64,000 nucleotides of DNA from Flavobacteriales bacterium (GTDB lineage: Bacteria > Bacteroidota > Bacteroidia > Flavobacteriales_F > PHOS-HE28). The position numbers and the translations under genes were made by a program. The stretch spans positions 1,054,001-1,118,000 of the forward strand of contig CP064979.1 in the NCBI GenBank assembly GCA_016699575.1, in the 5' to 3' direction. The notes under the pieces are model-generated. The model made no database searches. It worked only from the letters and a program-made list of their open reading frames with translations, and had not been told where the DNA came from. Below, piece by piece: positions 8,968-18,897 of this stretch (position 1 is the first letter of the stretch; each line of letters opens with the position of its first letter).

Positions 8968-10302
8968 ATGTCGTTGAAACGGGGGATCTTCTACACCTTC
9001 CTTACGCAGGCCCCCACCCTCGTGCTCTTTTTCGGTGCCAGCTTGGCCATGACACGCCTGTTGGGCGATGTCGGCCGCGGCGAATACGCGTTGCTCACCA
9101 ACAATGCAGCGCTGCTCACCATGCTGTTCGGCCTCAATCTGGGCTTCGCGATCATCTACTACACCTCCAGGTCCGACACGGAGGCGCGCGCCAGCATCGG
9201 CACGGCAGCGAGCCTTCTGCTTTTGAACATGGGCCTGGTACCCATCGTGCTACTGATCGTTTCAGGATCTTCGGAACTGAGCCCGTTCCTCCTGCCCGAC
9301 GGTCGCACGCACTGGGGCTATTTGGGGTACATCTACCTCACCGTGATGCTGGGCTTGGTGAACATCGCCATTTCCTCCGTCCTGCTCGGACTGAAGAAGT
9401 TCAAGGCACTGAACGGATTGAGCCTGTTGAACGCTGGCCTCAGTGCGACGGGCTTCGCGCTGCTCTACTGGTTCCGCCACAAGGTGGCGCCGACGGATAT
9501 GCTGCCCACCGTGCTGTTCGTGACCAGCGCCGCGCTGGTGTTGCAGTCATGCGTCTCCATTGGGCTCTACGTTCATCACGTACGGATCGCTCCATGGCCA
9601 GTGCGGTCCTGGACCACGCTCCGGCCCATCCTCGCATTTTCGTTGGTGGCCCACCTGAGCCATTTGGTGAACCTGATCAACTACCGCTTCGATGTATGGG
9701 TAGTGGACAACTACCACGGCGCCGCTGAGCTCGGCTTGTACGCCGTGGCCGTGGGCGTGGCCCAGTTGCTCTTCTACATCCCCGAGCCGCTCACGCGCGT
9801 GGTGCAGCCCTTCCTGTTCGGACAGGTGAAAGACGAAATGCTATCGCGGTACAAGGCCATCGCCAGGCTCAACTTCACTGCGGTGCTGCTGCTTTCCCTC
9901 CTGCTGTGCGCGACGGCCTATTGGGTCGTTCCGCTGCTGTTCGGCGAAGTGTTCCGAGGATCCGTGTTGGCCTTGCAGCTGCTGCTCCCCGGCATTGTGT
10001 GCAGCGCTTCCGCCAAATTGCTCAGCACTTTGGTGGTGCATGGTGGCTTGCAACGCTTCAGCCTTTACGCCACGATCGTGGGCGCGGTGCTCACCATCAC
10101 CTTCGATCTCCTGCTCATTCCCCGTTGGGGCATCGCGGGAGCCGCTCTGGCCAGCACCGTTTCCTATGCTTCCATACTCGTGGTCGTGCTGCTGGTGATC
10201 CGCTTCCGGCTCAGCATTCCTGTGCACGATCTCTTCCTGCCGAAGGCCGATGACATCCGGCTCCTCAGGAACTACGCATCGTGGAAGTCAGGTGCGCAAT
10301 AG
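8968..10302 (+). CDS. lipopolysaccharide/polysaccharide flippase (MOP superfamily)
   Basis: 444-residue polytopic membrane protein with about twelve hydrophobic segments, as in Wzx-type oligosaccharide flippases. N-terminal GIFYTFLTQAPTLVLFF is followed by TRLLGDVGRGEYALLT, the typical first-loop pattern of this family. A central segment INYRFDVWVVDNY also matches the family pattern. It is the third gene of an operon with a methyltransferase and GT4. The role is translocation of lipid-linked repeat units across the inner membrane. The next gene is convergent. Confidence 0.85.
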   Translation: MSLKRGIFYTFLTQAPTLVLFFGASLAMTRLLGDVGRGEYALLTNNAALLTMLFGLNLGFAIIYYTSRSDTEARASIGTAASLLLLNMGLVPIVLLIVSGSSELSPFLLPDGRTHWGYLGYIYLTVMLGLVNIAISSVLLGLKKFKALNGLSLLNAGLSATGFALLYWFRHKVAPTDMLPTVLFVTSAALVLQSCVSIGLYVHHVRIAPWPVRSWTTLRPILAFSLVAHLSHLVNLINYRFDVWVVDNYHGAAELGLYAVAVGVAQLLFYIPEPLTRVVQPFLFGQVKDEMLSRYKAIARLNFTAVLLLSLLLCATAYWVVPLLFGEVFRGSVLALQLLLPGIVCSASAKLLSTLVVHGGLQRFSLYATIVGAVLTITFDLLLIPRWGIAGAALASTVSYASILVVVLLVIRFRLSIPVHDLFLPKADDIRLLRNYASWKSGAQ

Positions 10303-10337
10303 GCCTGGGCTATCGGCGCCTGAGACTGGACCGCCCT

Positions 10338-11198
10338 CTACTTGAACGTGACCTTCCTGAAGTGCTGCGCATTGGAAACGCCGATCGGCTTGGTGCCGGA
10401 GACCTTCGCATCGGGCCATAACCTGGCCAAGCGATCCATCACACGCACCAACAAACCGCGGCTGTCGGGGCCAATGGTCGCATGTCCGTCCTTCCAAAGC
10501 ATGTTCTGGTAATCGCTCTGTTGTGGCGCTACAGCGAAGATCTGCTTCGCCGCCGTTCGCCGGGCCATGACGAACAGATAGGATGGATGTCCGTTGACCA
10601 ACGTAACGCGCTCCCGCACCTCGTCCGCGTCCTTCACTTCGTACCAATCGGCCCCGGGCCTATCGATGAAGAAAAGCAGCCTGGTCATTTCGAACCCGTT
10701 CTCCTTGGAGAACACCCTGTAGTAAAGCTCGGGGCTGAACTGGTAGAACCCGTGCCCGAAGAAGTTGTTGGCGGGTGTTATGCCGAGGTAGTGGCCACCG
10801 ACCTTCAGCAGTTCCATGCAGTTCCGGATGGCGACCGGGAAATTGAAAATGTGCTCCAGTGAGCCGCCATCTATGACCGTATCGAACGCACCCTTGTGCT
10901 CGCCGTCCATCGGCAGGTTCATGTCATGGATGATACTTGCCTGCTCGTAGGGTGAAGCATCCAACGAGTCCACCGCGGTTGCGCCCAAGGCTTTCAGGAA
11001 CGGCTCGGCGTATCCTTTCTCGCCCGTGATGATCTCCTCAGCATTCAGATGGCCCAAGCCGAAGTCATCGAGGTTGCGTTGAAGCACCTCCGCGCTCAGG
11101 TGCAATCCCTGCCTTCCGATCATCACCGTCCTGCCGAAGGACAGTCCCTTCGCCTTCGCATGGATCAGCAGCTTGGTGCCAGTGTGATTGAATCCCAT
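10338..11198 (-). CDS. methyltransferase-like protein
   Basis: 286 residues. The central part, VIDGGSLEHIFNFPVAIRN followed by LLKVGGHYLGITP, resembles class I SAM methyltransferase motifs II-III. The first motif is not clear, and the N-terminal part (ILHAKAKGLSFG-like, MIGRQGLHL) is distinctive. Such proteins occur in glycan loci as uncharacterised methyltransferase-domain proteins. Start ATG 11198 lies one base after the stop of the upstream gene, so the two form a leftward operon. Function is inferred only. Confidence 0.65.
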   Translation of the reverse strand: MGFNHTGTKLLIHAKAKGLSFGRTVMIGRQGLHLSAEVLQRNLDDFGLGHLNAEEIITGEKGYAEPFLKALGATAVDSLDASPYEQASIIHDMNLPMDGEHKGAFDTVIDGGSLEHIFNFPVAIRNCMELLKVGGHYLGITPANNFFGHGFYQFSPELYYRVFSKENGFEMTRLLFFIDRPGADWYEVKDADEVRERVTLVNGHPSYLFVMARRTAAKQIFAVAPQQSDYQNMLWKDGHATIGPDSRGLLVRVMDRLARLWPDAKVSGTKPIGVSNAQHFRKVTFK

Positions 11199-11199
11199 G

Positions 11200-12696
11200 C
11201 TATTTCCCTGCTCGTACGGAGTGCGTTGCCTTGCGTGATCTATTGCTGAACCTCGCCCACAACGCATGAGCCGCCAGCACGGCCACCGTTAGCGTGAGCG
11301 GGAACGTGGGCACCAAGTAACGCATCTCGCACAGGCGCATGGCGATGGAGTGGATCAGGACACCGTACACCACCGTGCCCACCAGCATCAGGTAGGCCGT
11401 ATCGCGGCGGTTGAACCACAACAGTACGAGCCCGCCGATCATGCCCAGCGCAACCGCGAACACGTACAACCCGCTCTGGTAAAGCTTGATACCGCGTTCC
11501 CACCAAGCCATCTCGGGCCAGGCCTTCTGGAAGATGAGCGAACTGCCTGAGTGGTTGAGCAAGTGGCCCACGAGAACGACCCGCGACCAGACGTGGTACC
11601 GGAAAGGATGCTCTTCCACGAAGGCCGCCCGGTATCGCATGGCCCGCTCCCACACCAAGGCCCGCAGGCTGTCCTGCTTCACCTGGGGATAAGCAGTGTC
11701 GTAACGGTGCTCGAACAGCGGACGGAACAACAGCAGGCTGTCGCGGTTGTACTCCGAGGTGTAGATGTATTCCGGCGGCTCCTTGTCCACCCGCGGCAAC
11801 GGTGCCATGCCGGGCGGGCGCTGTTCGTACAAACCGTAGAAGCGTAGGTCGCTCTGCGGATCCCAGTAGTTGTTGTTGCCGCCGTACGCCGTCACGAACT
11901 GCAGCATGGCGTAATAGGAACCTTTCAGGAACGTCGGATTGTACAACCCGTTCGTCAGCGGCCGAACCTCGCCGTACACCTTGTAATTGCGCACCACCCA
12001 GGCACCATCGATGACCAGCCATGGTAGGACGAACAGCAGCACATGGCCTAACCTCAGGCGCCAGGTATGGCCTTTGCGCAACAACAACAACAAGCCCAAG
12101 CAAGGGAAGAGAAGAGCGTAGATGGGCCGCAGGAAGATGGCCCATGTGAGCATGAGGCCCGCAACCCACAACCATGCTCTGCGACCGGAGCGCAAGTGCG
12201 CCAACAAACTGAACACCGCCAGCGTGGTGGCGGAAGCGCAAAAGCTGTCCGTCATCAGTTGCAGCTCATAGCGCGAATGGAACATGGCCGTGCACGAGAT
12301 GACGAAGGCCAGTGCCGTCCACAGCTTGGATCGCGTGAGCCACAGCACGATCACTGTACAGGCCCAAGCTGCCAGGCACCCGAAGACGAGTTGGAGCAGC
12401 ACCATGGCATCGTGCGCGGCCAAGCGCGGCAGCACCGCTCGGAACACAAGCAACGGCGGTGCATAGCCCGGCATGCGGTGATCGTCGAACACTTGGCCGT
12501 GCTCCAGGAGTTCATCCACCGGTCCCACGTACCCCGGGCTATCGTCCATCCACTGGGCGAAGTGCCCGTCAGGCATCAAGCCACCGAAGTCGATGATGAA
12601 ATAGATGAAGATGAGGCCCTTGATGAGCAACGTGGCCAAAAGGCCAAGGGTGTGGAAACGCCAATTGTGCTGCACAGTACCGGATACGACCATCAC
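11200..12696 (-). CDS. polytopic GT39-like glycosyltransferase
   Basis: 498-residue integral membrane protein with about eleven hydrophobic segments. The first large loop contains a DDSPGY stretch and HRMPGYAPPL, matching the PGYP-type motif of GT39/PMT-like enzymes. TDSFCASATT and LRPIYALL follow, as in this group. Soluble sequence of about 120 residues occupies positions 235-355. It is transcribed leftwards with the methyltransferase-like gene, separated by one base. Start could be either of two adjacent ATGs. Donor and acceptor unknown. Confidence 0.68.
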   Translation of the reverse strand: MMVVSGTVQHNWRFHTLGLLATLLIKGLIFIYFIIDFGGLMPDGHFAQWMDDSPGYVGPVDELLEHGQVFDDHRMPGYAPPLLVFRAVLPRLAAHDAMVLLQLVFGCLAAWACTVIVLWLTRSKLWTALAFVISCTAMFHSRYELQLMTDSFCASATTLAVFSLLAHLRSGRRAWLWVAGLMLTWAIFLRPIYALLFPCLGLLLLLRKGHTWRLRLGHVLLFVLPWLVIDGAWVVRNYKVYGEVRPLTNGLYNPTFLKGSYYAMLQFVTAYGGNNNYWDPQSDLRFYGLYEQRPPGMAPLPRVDKEPPEYIYTSEYNRDSLLLFRPLFEHRYDTAYPQVKQDSLRALVWERAMRYRAAFVEEHPFRYHVWSRVVLVGHLLNHSGSSLIFQKAWPEMAWWERGIKLYQSGLYVFAVALGMIGGLVLLWFNRRDTAYLMLVGTVVYGVLIHSIAMRLCEMRYLVPTFPLTLTVAVLAAHALWARFSNRSRKATHSVRAGK

Positions 12697-12906
12697 GACG
12701 GCGATGCCCGGTGTGGGTTGCGCGACGGGCGGGCAAATAAACGATGCGCACGGACGCGCTCTCAGGGTATCGGCCCTAAGTAGTGATCGAGCAACTCGGC
12801 GATCGATCGATCGTCACTGCGCTGGTCCATGGTCCAGTGACCGCACAACCGAACAATCGCGGCACAGCTTGGATAAAGTGTCCCTATTCAGCACCATCTT
12901 TCCACC

Positions 12907-13961
12907 ATGACTTCCGCAGCGGCATTGCTGGACTTGTACTCTGGAGCTTGGGAAAGACTTGTTGGCCAACGCGATGCATGGGACCGAACGCCACTAGGTG
13001 CATGGGACGGACCGGATACGCAAGTCCCCACATCTCCAAACTACTGTTCGAACGCGGCTTCCGGCCTTCGTACCCGAACGGCGGCAAGTTCGCCGTGTGC
13101 CTAAGCCACGATGTGGACCTATTGCACACCACCAGGCGCGAATTGTTCGGCACCATGCGGCGTGGCCATCGACCAATGGACGGAAAGAACCTCAGGGCTC
13201 TACTGAGCGGAGGAGTGGATCCCGTCCATGCGCTGAACCCACTGCTGGAGATCGAGTCGCGTATGGACGTGACCTCAACGTTCTACTTCCTTGCCTTGAA
13301 GCCCGGTGACGAAGACTTCAACTTCGACTTGTCCTACGCAGCCGGTGAAATTGGTGCGGTTCTCCGCGCGGGGTGTGAGGTTGGCCTGCATGGTGGACAC
13401 AAGGCCTATGCGAGCGCTGCCGTGCTTTCTGAAGAAATGGGCCGATTGAAGACCGCGCTGGGAGGCAAGGCCGTTGCCGGATATCGAGGCCACTACTTGC
13501 GCTTCAGGGTGCCGGATACGTGGCATCTTCTTGAGCAAGCAGGGTTCACCTATGACACTAGGCTCGGTTGGTCCGAATCCATTGGATTCAGGAGCGGCTT
13601 GTGCTACCCCTACCACCCGTTCAACCAAACAACGGGAAAACGGACCGGCATCGCCGAACTTCCCCTGGCTGTAATGGAGAGGTCCTTGTTCGAGTACATG
13701 CGCTTGCCTTATGAGCAGGCGCTATCAACCTTTTGGCGGTTGGTGGATGAAGTGGAAAGCTGCCAGGGTGTTCTCACGTTGCTCTGGCACAACGGGTTTC
13801 CGCTTGTTCCGTACTCCACCTACGCCGAACTCGTCAGGAAACTCAAGGACAGAGGGGCATGGTTCGCCACAGGCACCCAGTTGTTGGAGCATTGGATCTC
13901 GGCAGGTTACTTCGGCCAGATGGAAGGACTCCTGGATGAACTTTTGGCAGAACGGTCATGA
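12907..13961 (+). CDS. polysaccharide deacetylase-like protein, apparent N-terminal frameshift
   Basis: The main frame from about 13020 encodes a carbohydrate-esterase-like domain: FAVCLSHDVDLL (metal-binding HDVD), HGGHKAY, the strand VAGYRGHYLRF and LLWHNGFPLV. Such proteins deacetylate or otherwise tailor exopolysaccharide. The natural N-terminus seems to lie in another frame: ATG 12907 opens a convincing segment (MTSAAALLDLYSGAWERL, then WDRTPLGAWDGPDT). A single missing base near 13019-13020 would join it to SPHISKLLFERGF, giving about 351 residues. Without the repair, translation could start at ATG 13002 (MGRTGYASPHIS). It overlaps the next gene by ATGA. The frameshift may be real or an assembly error. 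Confidence 0.7.
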
Positions 13962-14997
13962 GCGTTGCCATCGCGCGGATCGATCCGCTCAAAGACCAGG
14001 ACAGCCTCCTGCCGTTCCTGATCGCGAACGTGAACGACAGGATGAACCCTGACGGCTACCGTTGGCAATTCGAGGGCATACCCCAACCTGCGATCTTCAT
14101 AACCGGCCAAGAACTGGAGGAAATAGTCTGCACCCAGAGCTTCTTGCCGCATGGTTTGATGGTGAACGGAGCAATAGTGCCCACGGTCAAGAGCGAGCAC
14201 AGTTTCCTGGTTCCTGCCAAACGGGGCACGAGCGTTTTCACGGACTCCTATGCGCTTGGCCTGGACCTATGCGCGAAGGCTGGGACACATACTTGCTGGG
14301 GATTCACCCCTGCGTGAAAGTCTGGCGCAACCGGCTCGGCTTCCAGGTCTTCGAGGACGATATGGTTGAAACCACCTCGATGCTGTACCGGCCCTCGGTG
14401 CAGAGCGTACGTTCGCTGCGCTCCGCCGCGCGATTTCTGCGGTCCTACCTGGCCTACTTGCCGTTCGCTTTCAAGCGGCACGAAACCCGGAAGGACATCA
14501 AGTGGGAGAACAGCTTGCCGTCGGATGCCGAGATCACACAGCTCTTTCGGCATGTCGCAGGCCCCCGATGTATCCACTTGCACCTCTCGGTCCAGTTCCG
14601 GGCCTGGCGCATGGACACGAACCCGAACATCGGATACGGCTACATAGCGATGCGTGGTGGGTCCGGAGACCTATTGGGATTCGCGGTGATCGGCAAGGAC
14701 CATCGTGACCCGAGCACTGTTCACTTGGCGGAAGCAATTGCTTCTGACACCGGATCGTTGAAGGCGCTGCTGGACAAGATCGCTTTGGAGCACAAGGCGC
14801 CGGGGCGTGTGCTTCGCGCCTTCGCGAACAAGCAGGATCCACTCTTCGAACGTCTGTGGGCGGCATTGAGCGATCGTTTCGCTTCCAAGGTCACCGTCAA
14901 CCCGGGAATGGCGTTCGTTCTGAAGACCGATATCCCGGATGCAACCATTGACCGCTGGCACATCGGCGCGTTGTGGACGCAAGGATTCCATCGGTAG
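13958..14997 (+). pseudogene. GNAT-like acyltransferase, split by a one-base frameshift
   Basis: Two reading frames make one protein. Frame one (13958-14317) starts MSVAIARIDPLKDQDSLLPF and ends ...LCAKAGTHTCWGFTPA then stop. The continuation KVWRNRLGFQVFEDDM is found one frame over and runs to 14997. One missing base near 14314 (GCG-TGA in place of GCG-GTG-A) restores a protein of about 346 residues, with the HTCWGFTPA-x-KVWRNRLGF transition typical of GNAT/FemAB-like enzymes of glycan loci. It is coupled to the preceding deacetylase by ATGA. Either a recent pseudogene or a sequencing indel; the neighbouring gene shows the same defect. Confidence 0.7.
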
Positions 14998-15054
14998 ATG
15001 CCGGTCGAAAAAGACCGTTGCCCGTGTTCGGCGGACCGTCGGTAGCATGATTAC

Positions 15055-16371
15055 TTGCAGCCCGTGGCGCCGCCCAGCATCCTCATCCTCTGCTACCAGT
15101 TCCCGCCGGTGAACGGCACGGGCGCCCGAAGGCCCTACTACTTGGCGCGGGCGTTGGCCGATGATGGCCACCGCGTAGGCGTCCTTACCACCGACATCGG
15201 CGAAGCGCAGCCATGGCTGCCCGACACAAGCGGCATAGAGGTCTATCGCACGCCCAAAACCACCGTGCAGCGCGACTTGTCCGCATGGCAACGCTGGTTG
15301 GCCAAGCTCTACTGGAGCCACCAAGGCAAGCCGGGGCACGGTCTGGTGCGCATCGCCGCCGATCTACTGTTGCCCGAGGGCCATATCGACCGGTGGGACA
15401 TCCTGCCGGAGGAAGTGGAGCAGCATCTGGGGCGTTACGACATCGTATTGGCCACTTGCCCCAGCTGGTATCCGTTCAGGTTGGCGGCCAAGCTGGTCGA
15501 TCGCTGGAGCGCCCTCTTCGTCGCCGACTACCGCGACCCCTGGACGCTGCGCATACCCACGTTGCACCTGCAAGGCTTCACGCAGTTCGGCACCGGACTG
15601 AGCGGGTGGCTGCGCAAGCGGAAGATGGAACGCGCCGAGCGTCGCTGGCCGGGACGGGCCTTCGCACTTACGGCCATCAGTGCCCCGCTGCTCGACAACG
15701 CAAGGCTCACCACCGGCGTGCAACGAGGGGCGGTTTTCCATGGCGGATTCGACCCGTTGTTGCGCCCGCAGCCTTATCTACGGCGGGAGCAGTTCAACAT
15801 CGTTTACACAGGGCGTGTGTACGCCCAGCAGGATTGGTACGGAGTGATGCGGGCATTGGACCTTGTCCGCGAGCGCGATCCATCGCTGGCAAAGCACCTG
15901 TGCATTTCATTGTACGGGGCGGTGAGCGAGAGCGACGCGCTGCTCGGGGACCTTAAGACCTTCGGTGAGCGGACCGGCATGATCCGCTTGCTGCCGCGCT
16001 TGGGCCGCGATGAAACCATGCTGGCACAGCAAACCGCCGACGCCGTGCTGCACATCTCACCGGACGACCACCAAGGCGGCCTGCCCGTGAAGTTCCTGGA
16101 GTACCTCGGTTGCGGAAGACCGATCCTGTTGTTCATCAAGAAGGCCGACCTGGAATCGGAAGCTGTTGCCACGACACGCACCGGCGCGATCGCGAACAAC
16201 GTTGAAGCCCTGGCCGACATCCTGCACCACCGCGCAACGCAATGGCAGCAAGGCCTTATGTGGACCATCGAGCCCAACCCTACCGAACTGCAGCGCTTCG
16301 ACTACGGCCGCAACATGAAAGCCATGGCGGCCCAACTGAGGGCCTGGCACGCGGAGTTCAATACCAAGTGA
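15055..16371 (+). CDS. glycosyltransferase, GT4-like
   Basis: 438-residue GT-B-type enzyme. The N-terminus ILILCYQFPPVNGTGARR has the glycine-rich acceptor-domain loop seen in GT4 enzymes of exopolysaccharide loci. It continues with VADYRDPWTLR, and a C-terminal donor site KFLEYLGCGRPILLF. No ATG fits; translation starts at TTG 15055 or GTG 15064. A similar enzyme is encoded at 36.6 kb (ITYYWPPNGGAGVQR). The next gene may start at a GTG overlapping this stop codon. Substrate unknown. Confidence 0.8.
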   Translation: MQPVAPPSILILCYQFPPVNGTGARRPYYLARALADDGHRVGVLTTDIGEAQPWLPDTSGIEVYRTPKTTVQRDLSAWQRWLAKLYWSHQGKPGHGLVRIAADLLLPEGHIDRWDILPEEVEQHLGRYDIVLATCPSWYPFRLAAKLVDRWSALFVADYRDPWTLRIPTLHLQGFTQFGTGLSGWLRKRKMERAERRWPGRAFALTAISAPLLDNARLTTGVQRGAVFHGGFDPLLRPQPYLRREQFNIVYTGRVYAQQDWYGVMRALDLVRERDPSLAKHLCISLYGAVSESDALLGDLKTFGERTGMIRLLPRLGRDETMLAQQTADAVLHISPDDHQGGLPVKFLEYLGCGRPILLFIKKADLESEAVATTRTGAIANNVEALADILHHRATQWQQGLMWTIEPNPTELQRFDYGRNMKAMAAQLRAWHAEFNTK

Positions 16372-16406
16372 CCCACCGCGCGTTCGAAGCGCCATATTCG
16401 CATCCG

Positions 16407-17039
16407 ATGATCGCCAACAAACGCGTGCTGGTACTGGCCCCGCATACCGATGATGGGGAGTTCGGGTGCGGTGGCACCATGGCCAAGCTCATCGAGCAAG
16501 GCAACGACGTGCATTGCGCCGCTTTCTCGGCCTGCCAACAGAGCGTTCTGCCAACGCTCCCGTCGGACATCCTCATCACCGAAGTGAAGGCGGCATCGAA
16601 GGTGCTGGGCTTGGCAGCTGATCGGTTGATCCTCTTCGATTATCAGGTACGCACGTTCAACTACCACCGCCAGGACATCCTGGAGAAGCTCATTGCGTTG
16701 CGGGCGGACATCAAACCGGACATCGTACTGATGCCATCCTTGAACGACATCCACCAGGACCACCACACGATCGCCCAAGAAGGCATCCGCGCGTTCAAGC
16801 ACTGCAGCATCCTGGCCTACGAAGTGCCATGGAACAACCTCACGTTCAACAGCTCGTCTTTCTGCCTGTTGAACGAAGAGCATGTGGAACGCAAGGTGCG
16901 CGCCCTGGCCGAGTACAAGAGCCAGGCCCACAGGCCCTATGCGAACGAGGAGTTCATCCGGGCGTTGGCACGCACCCGCGGCGTACAGATCGGCGCGCAA
17001 TACGCGGAGTGCTTCGACGTGGTGCGTTGGCTGATCTGA
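16407..17039 (+). CDS. PIG-L family N-deacetylase (LmbE-like)
   Basis: 210-residue zinc-dependent deacetylase of the PIG-L/LmbE family. The metal and catalytic motif is LAPHTDDGEFGCGGTMAKL (PHTDD near residues 13-17) and the distal HQDHH provides the third ligand. The family removes acetyl from N-acetylglucosamine-type sugars. ATG 16407 is used. A GTG at 16368 overlapping the upstream stop is also in frame and would add 13 residues. The LpxD-like acyltransferase follows 6 bases after the stop: a deacetylase then an acyltransferase could swap the N-acyl group of an amino sugar (inference). Confidence 0.88.
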   Translation: MIANKRVLVLAPHTDDGEFGCGGTMAKLIEQGNDVHCAAFSACQQSVLPTLPSDILITEVKAASKVLGLAADRLILFDYQVRTFNYHRQDILEKLIALRADIKPDIVLMPSLNDIHQDHHTIAQEGIRAFKHCSILAYEVPWNNLTFNSSSFCLLNEEHVERKVRALAEYKSQAHRPYANEEFIRALARTRGVQIGAQYAECFDVVRWLI

Positions 17040-17045
17040 AGTACC

Positions 17046-17939
17046 ATGACCATCCGCGAACTGCTGGGCAAGCTGGTGCACGAGGAGCTGATCGGTGATC
17101 CCGATGCGGTCATCAATGCTGCGGTTCCCCTGGATCCCGGCAATACGCGCCCTGACGTGATCAGTTGGTGCAACATGGCGAACGTTCCGAAGTTGGCCTC
17201 ATTGAAGGCAGGGGCGGTCATCGTTCCTGCGGACGCTGCGCCTTTGCCGAGTGGAGACCTTGTGCACTTCATCCGTTGCAAGGATCCGCGGGGGGCCTTC
17301 CGTGACGTGTTCAACCTGCTGCATCCACCACGGCCGCGCGTGGCGTTCAGATCGCCCAGTGCCATCGTTCATCCTTCCGCCACCATCGGCCGCGACGTGC
17401 ACATAGGGCACAACGTGGTGGTGGATGAAGGCTGTGCGATCGGCGATGGATCCATCATCGGGCACAATTCCGTTCTGCTGAACGCGGTGCAGGTCGGCAA
17501 ACGGGTGGTGATCGGGTGCAACTGCACCATCGGCGGCACCGGGTTCGGCTACCAGCCCGATGCGAACGGGGACCAGGTGCTGATGCCGCACATGGGCAGC
17601 GTTGTGCTCGGCGATGATGTGGAGATCGGGAACAACACCTGCATTGACCGCGGAGGCTTGGGCAACACCGTGCTGGAGCGCAACGTGAAGGTGGACAACC
17701 TGGTGCACATCGCGCACAATGCCGTCATCGGGGAAAACTCCCTGGTGATCGCCCATGCCATGGTGGCGGGCAGTTGCAAGGTTGGCCGCAACGCATGGAT
17801 CGCACCCAACGCCGCCATCCGCAACAAGGTGAACGTGGGCGACAACGCCACGGTGGGCCTGGGAGCCGTGGTGGTGAAGGATGTGGCCGATGGGACTGTC
17901 GTGGCGGGCAATCCGGCAAGGCCAATGCAAGGCCGATGA
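17046..17939 (+). CDS. left-handed beta-helix acyltransferase, LpxD-like
   Basis: 297 residues. After an N-terminal globular part of about 100 residues, hexapeptide repeats (for example HIGHNVVVDEGCAIGDGS) form a left-handed beta-helix with the HIAHNAVIG segment that carries the catalytic His in LpxD. GGTGFGYQPD is also typical of LpxD. It is shorter than the usual LpxD of about 340 residues, and its N-terminal domain is divergent. It lies in a glycan operon rather than a lipid A cluster. It may acylate an amino sugar made by the PIG-L enzyme next door, or be a true second LpxD. Confidence 0.75.
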   Translation: MTIRELLGKLVHEELIGDPDAVINAAVPLDPGNTRPDVISWCNMANVPKLASLKAGAVIVPADAAPLPSGDLVHFIRCKDPRGAFRDVFNLLHPPRPRVAFRSPSAIVHPSATIGRDVHIGHNVVVDEGCAIGDGSIIGHNSVLLNAVQVGKRVVIGCNCTIGGTGFGYQPDANGDQVLMPHMGSVVLGDDVEIGNNTCIDRGGLGNTVLERNVKVDNLVHIAHNAVIGENSLVIAHAMVAGSCKVGRNAWIAPNAAIRNKVNVGDNATVGLGAVVVKDVADGTVVAGNPARPMQGR

Positions 17940-18078
17940 ACAGTCAACCGGCCGACCATTCCAGTGCACGAGCGCTGGCCGTTGTCACCGCACGGACCGT
18001 CATTGGTCCTTGCCAAATGCACCTGATACCGGATATGTTGCGGGGATGGGGCAGGCTCCGCAACCCATCAACACCGGC

Positions 18079-18897
18079 ATGATCAGCGTTATCATGCCCG
18101 CCTTCAATGCCGAGCGCTACATCGGCAACGCCATCGCTTCCGTGCTGGCGCAGGACCATCGCGACCTGGAACTGCTCGTGGTGGACAACAACAGCACCGA
18201 CGGCACTTCGGCGGTGGTCCGGTCGTTCAACGATGATCGCGTCCGGTTGCTGCACCAGCCGCGGCAGGGCGTTAGCGCGGCTCGCAACAAGGCCTTGGAG
18301 CAGATGCGCGGCCAGTTCTTCTGCTTCATGGATGCTGACGATGCCATGCCTGCGGGCAGCATTTCGGCGCGCTTCCATGAGCTATTGGCCGATCCGGGGA
18401 TCAGCTTCGTGGACGGGACGGTGCAAGTGACCGACGCCCATATGAGCACCATTGTCGCCGAGTGGCGGCCCACCTACCGTGGTGTCCCCTATGCGCCATT
18501 GCTCCAACTGAGCTCATCCTGCTTCTTCGCCACCACATGGCTCATACGCCGGGTGCCCGGCCGGGAATACCATTTCGATGAGCGCCTCACCCATGCCGAG
18601 GACCTGCTCTTCCTGATCAGCATTGCGCGCGACGGCCGCTACACGTACACGGACAACCCGGTCCTGAAATACCGCAAAGGCCACACCTCGGCCATGAACG
18701 ACCTTGGAGGGCTGCACCGCGGCTATCGAGGACTGGTGAGTGCTGTGCCCAACCTCCCCGACCCGCCAGAACAACGCGTTGTGGATGCCATGTGGCAGAA
18801 GATCAAGCGCATCATGTGGCGTTCTTACCTGAAGAGGGCGCAACCACTGAACGCTTTGAAGGTCCGGTTGGAGCATCGACCTGCGCCGTTCGCATGA
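18079..18897 (+). CDS. glycosyltransferase family 2
   Basis: 272-residue GT2. It opens with ISVIMPAFNAERYIGNAI, then ELLVVDNNSTDGTSAVV and the metal-binding FMDADDAMPAGS, the classic GT-A arrangement. ATG 18079 directly precedes the first beta strand; ATG 18046 is an in-frame alternative adding 11 residues. It overlaps the next GT4 gene by ATGA. The upstream gap 17940-18078 shows no gene. Acts at the cytoplasmic face on an unknown acceptor. Confidence 0.85.
   Translation: MISVIMPAFNAERYIGNAIASVLAQDHRDLELLVVDNNSTDGTSAVVRSFNDDRVRLLHQPRQGVSAARNKALEQMRGQFFCFMDADDAMPAGSISARFHELLADPGISFVDGTVQVTDAHMSTIVAEWRPTYRGVPYAPLLQLSSSCFFATTWLIRRVPGREYHFDERLTHAEDLLFLISIARDGRYTYTDNPVLKYRKGHTSAMNDLGGLHRGYRGLVSAVPNLPDPPEQRVVDAMWQKIKRIMWRSYLKRAQPLNALKVRLEHRPAPFA

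Noticed and set aside
15002..15017. CGGTC/GACCG hairpin after the broken GNAT gene
   Set aside because: Short stem with an A-rich loop and no following T-run; not convincing as a terminator.
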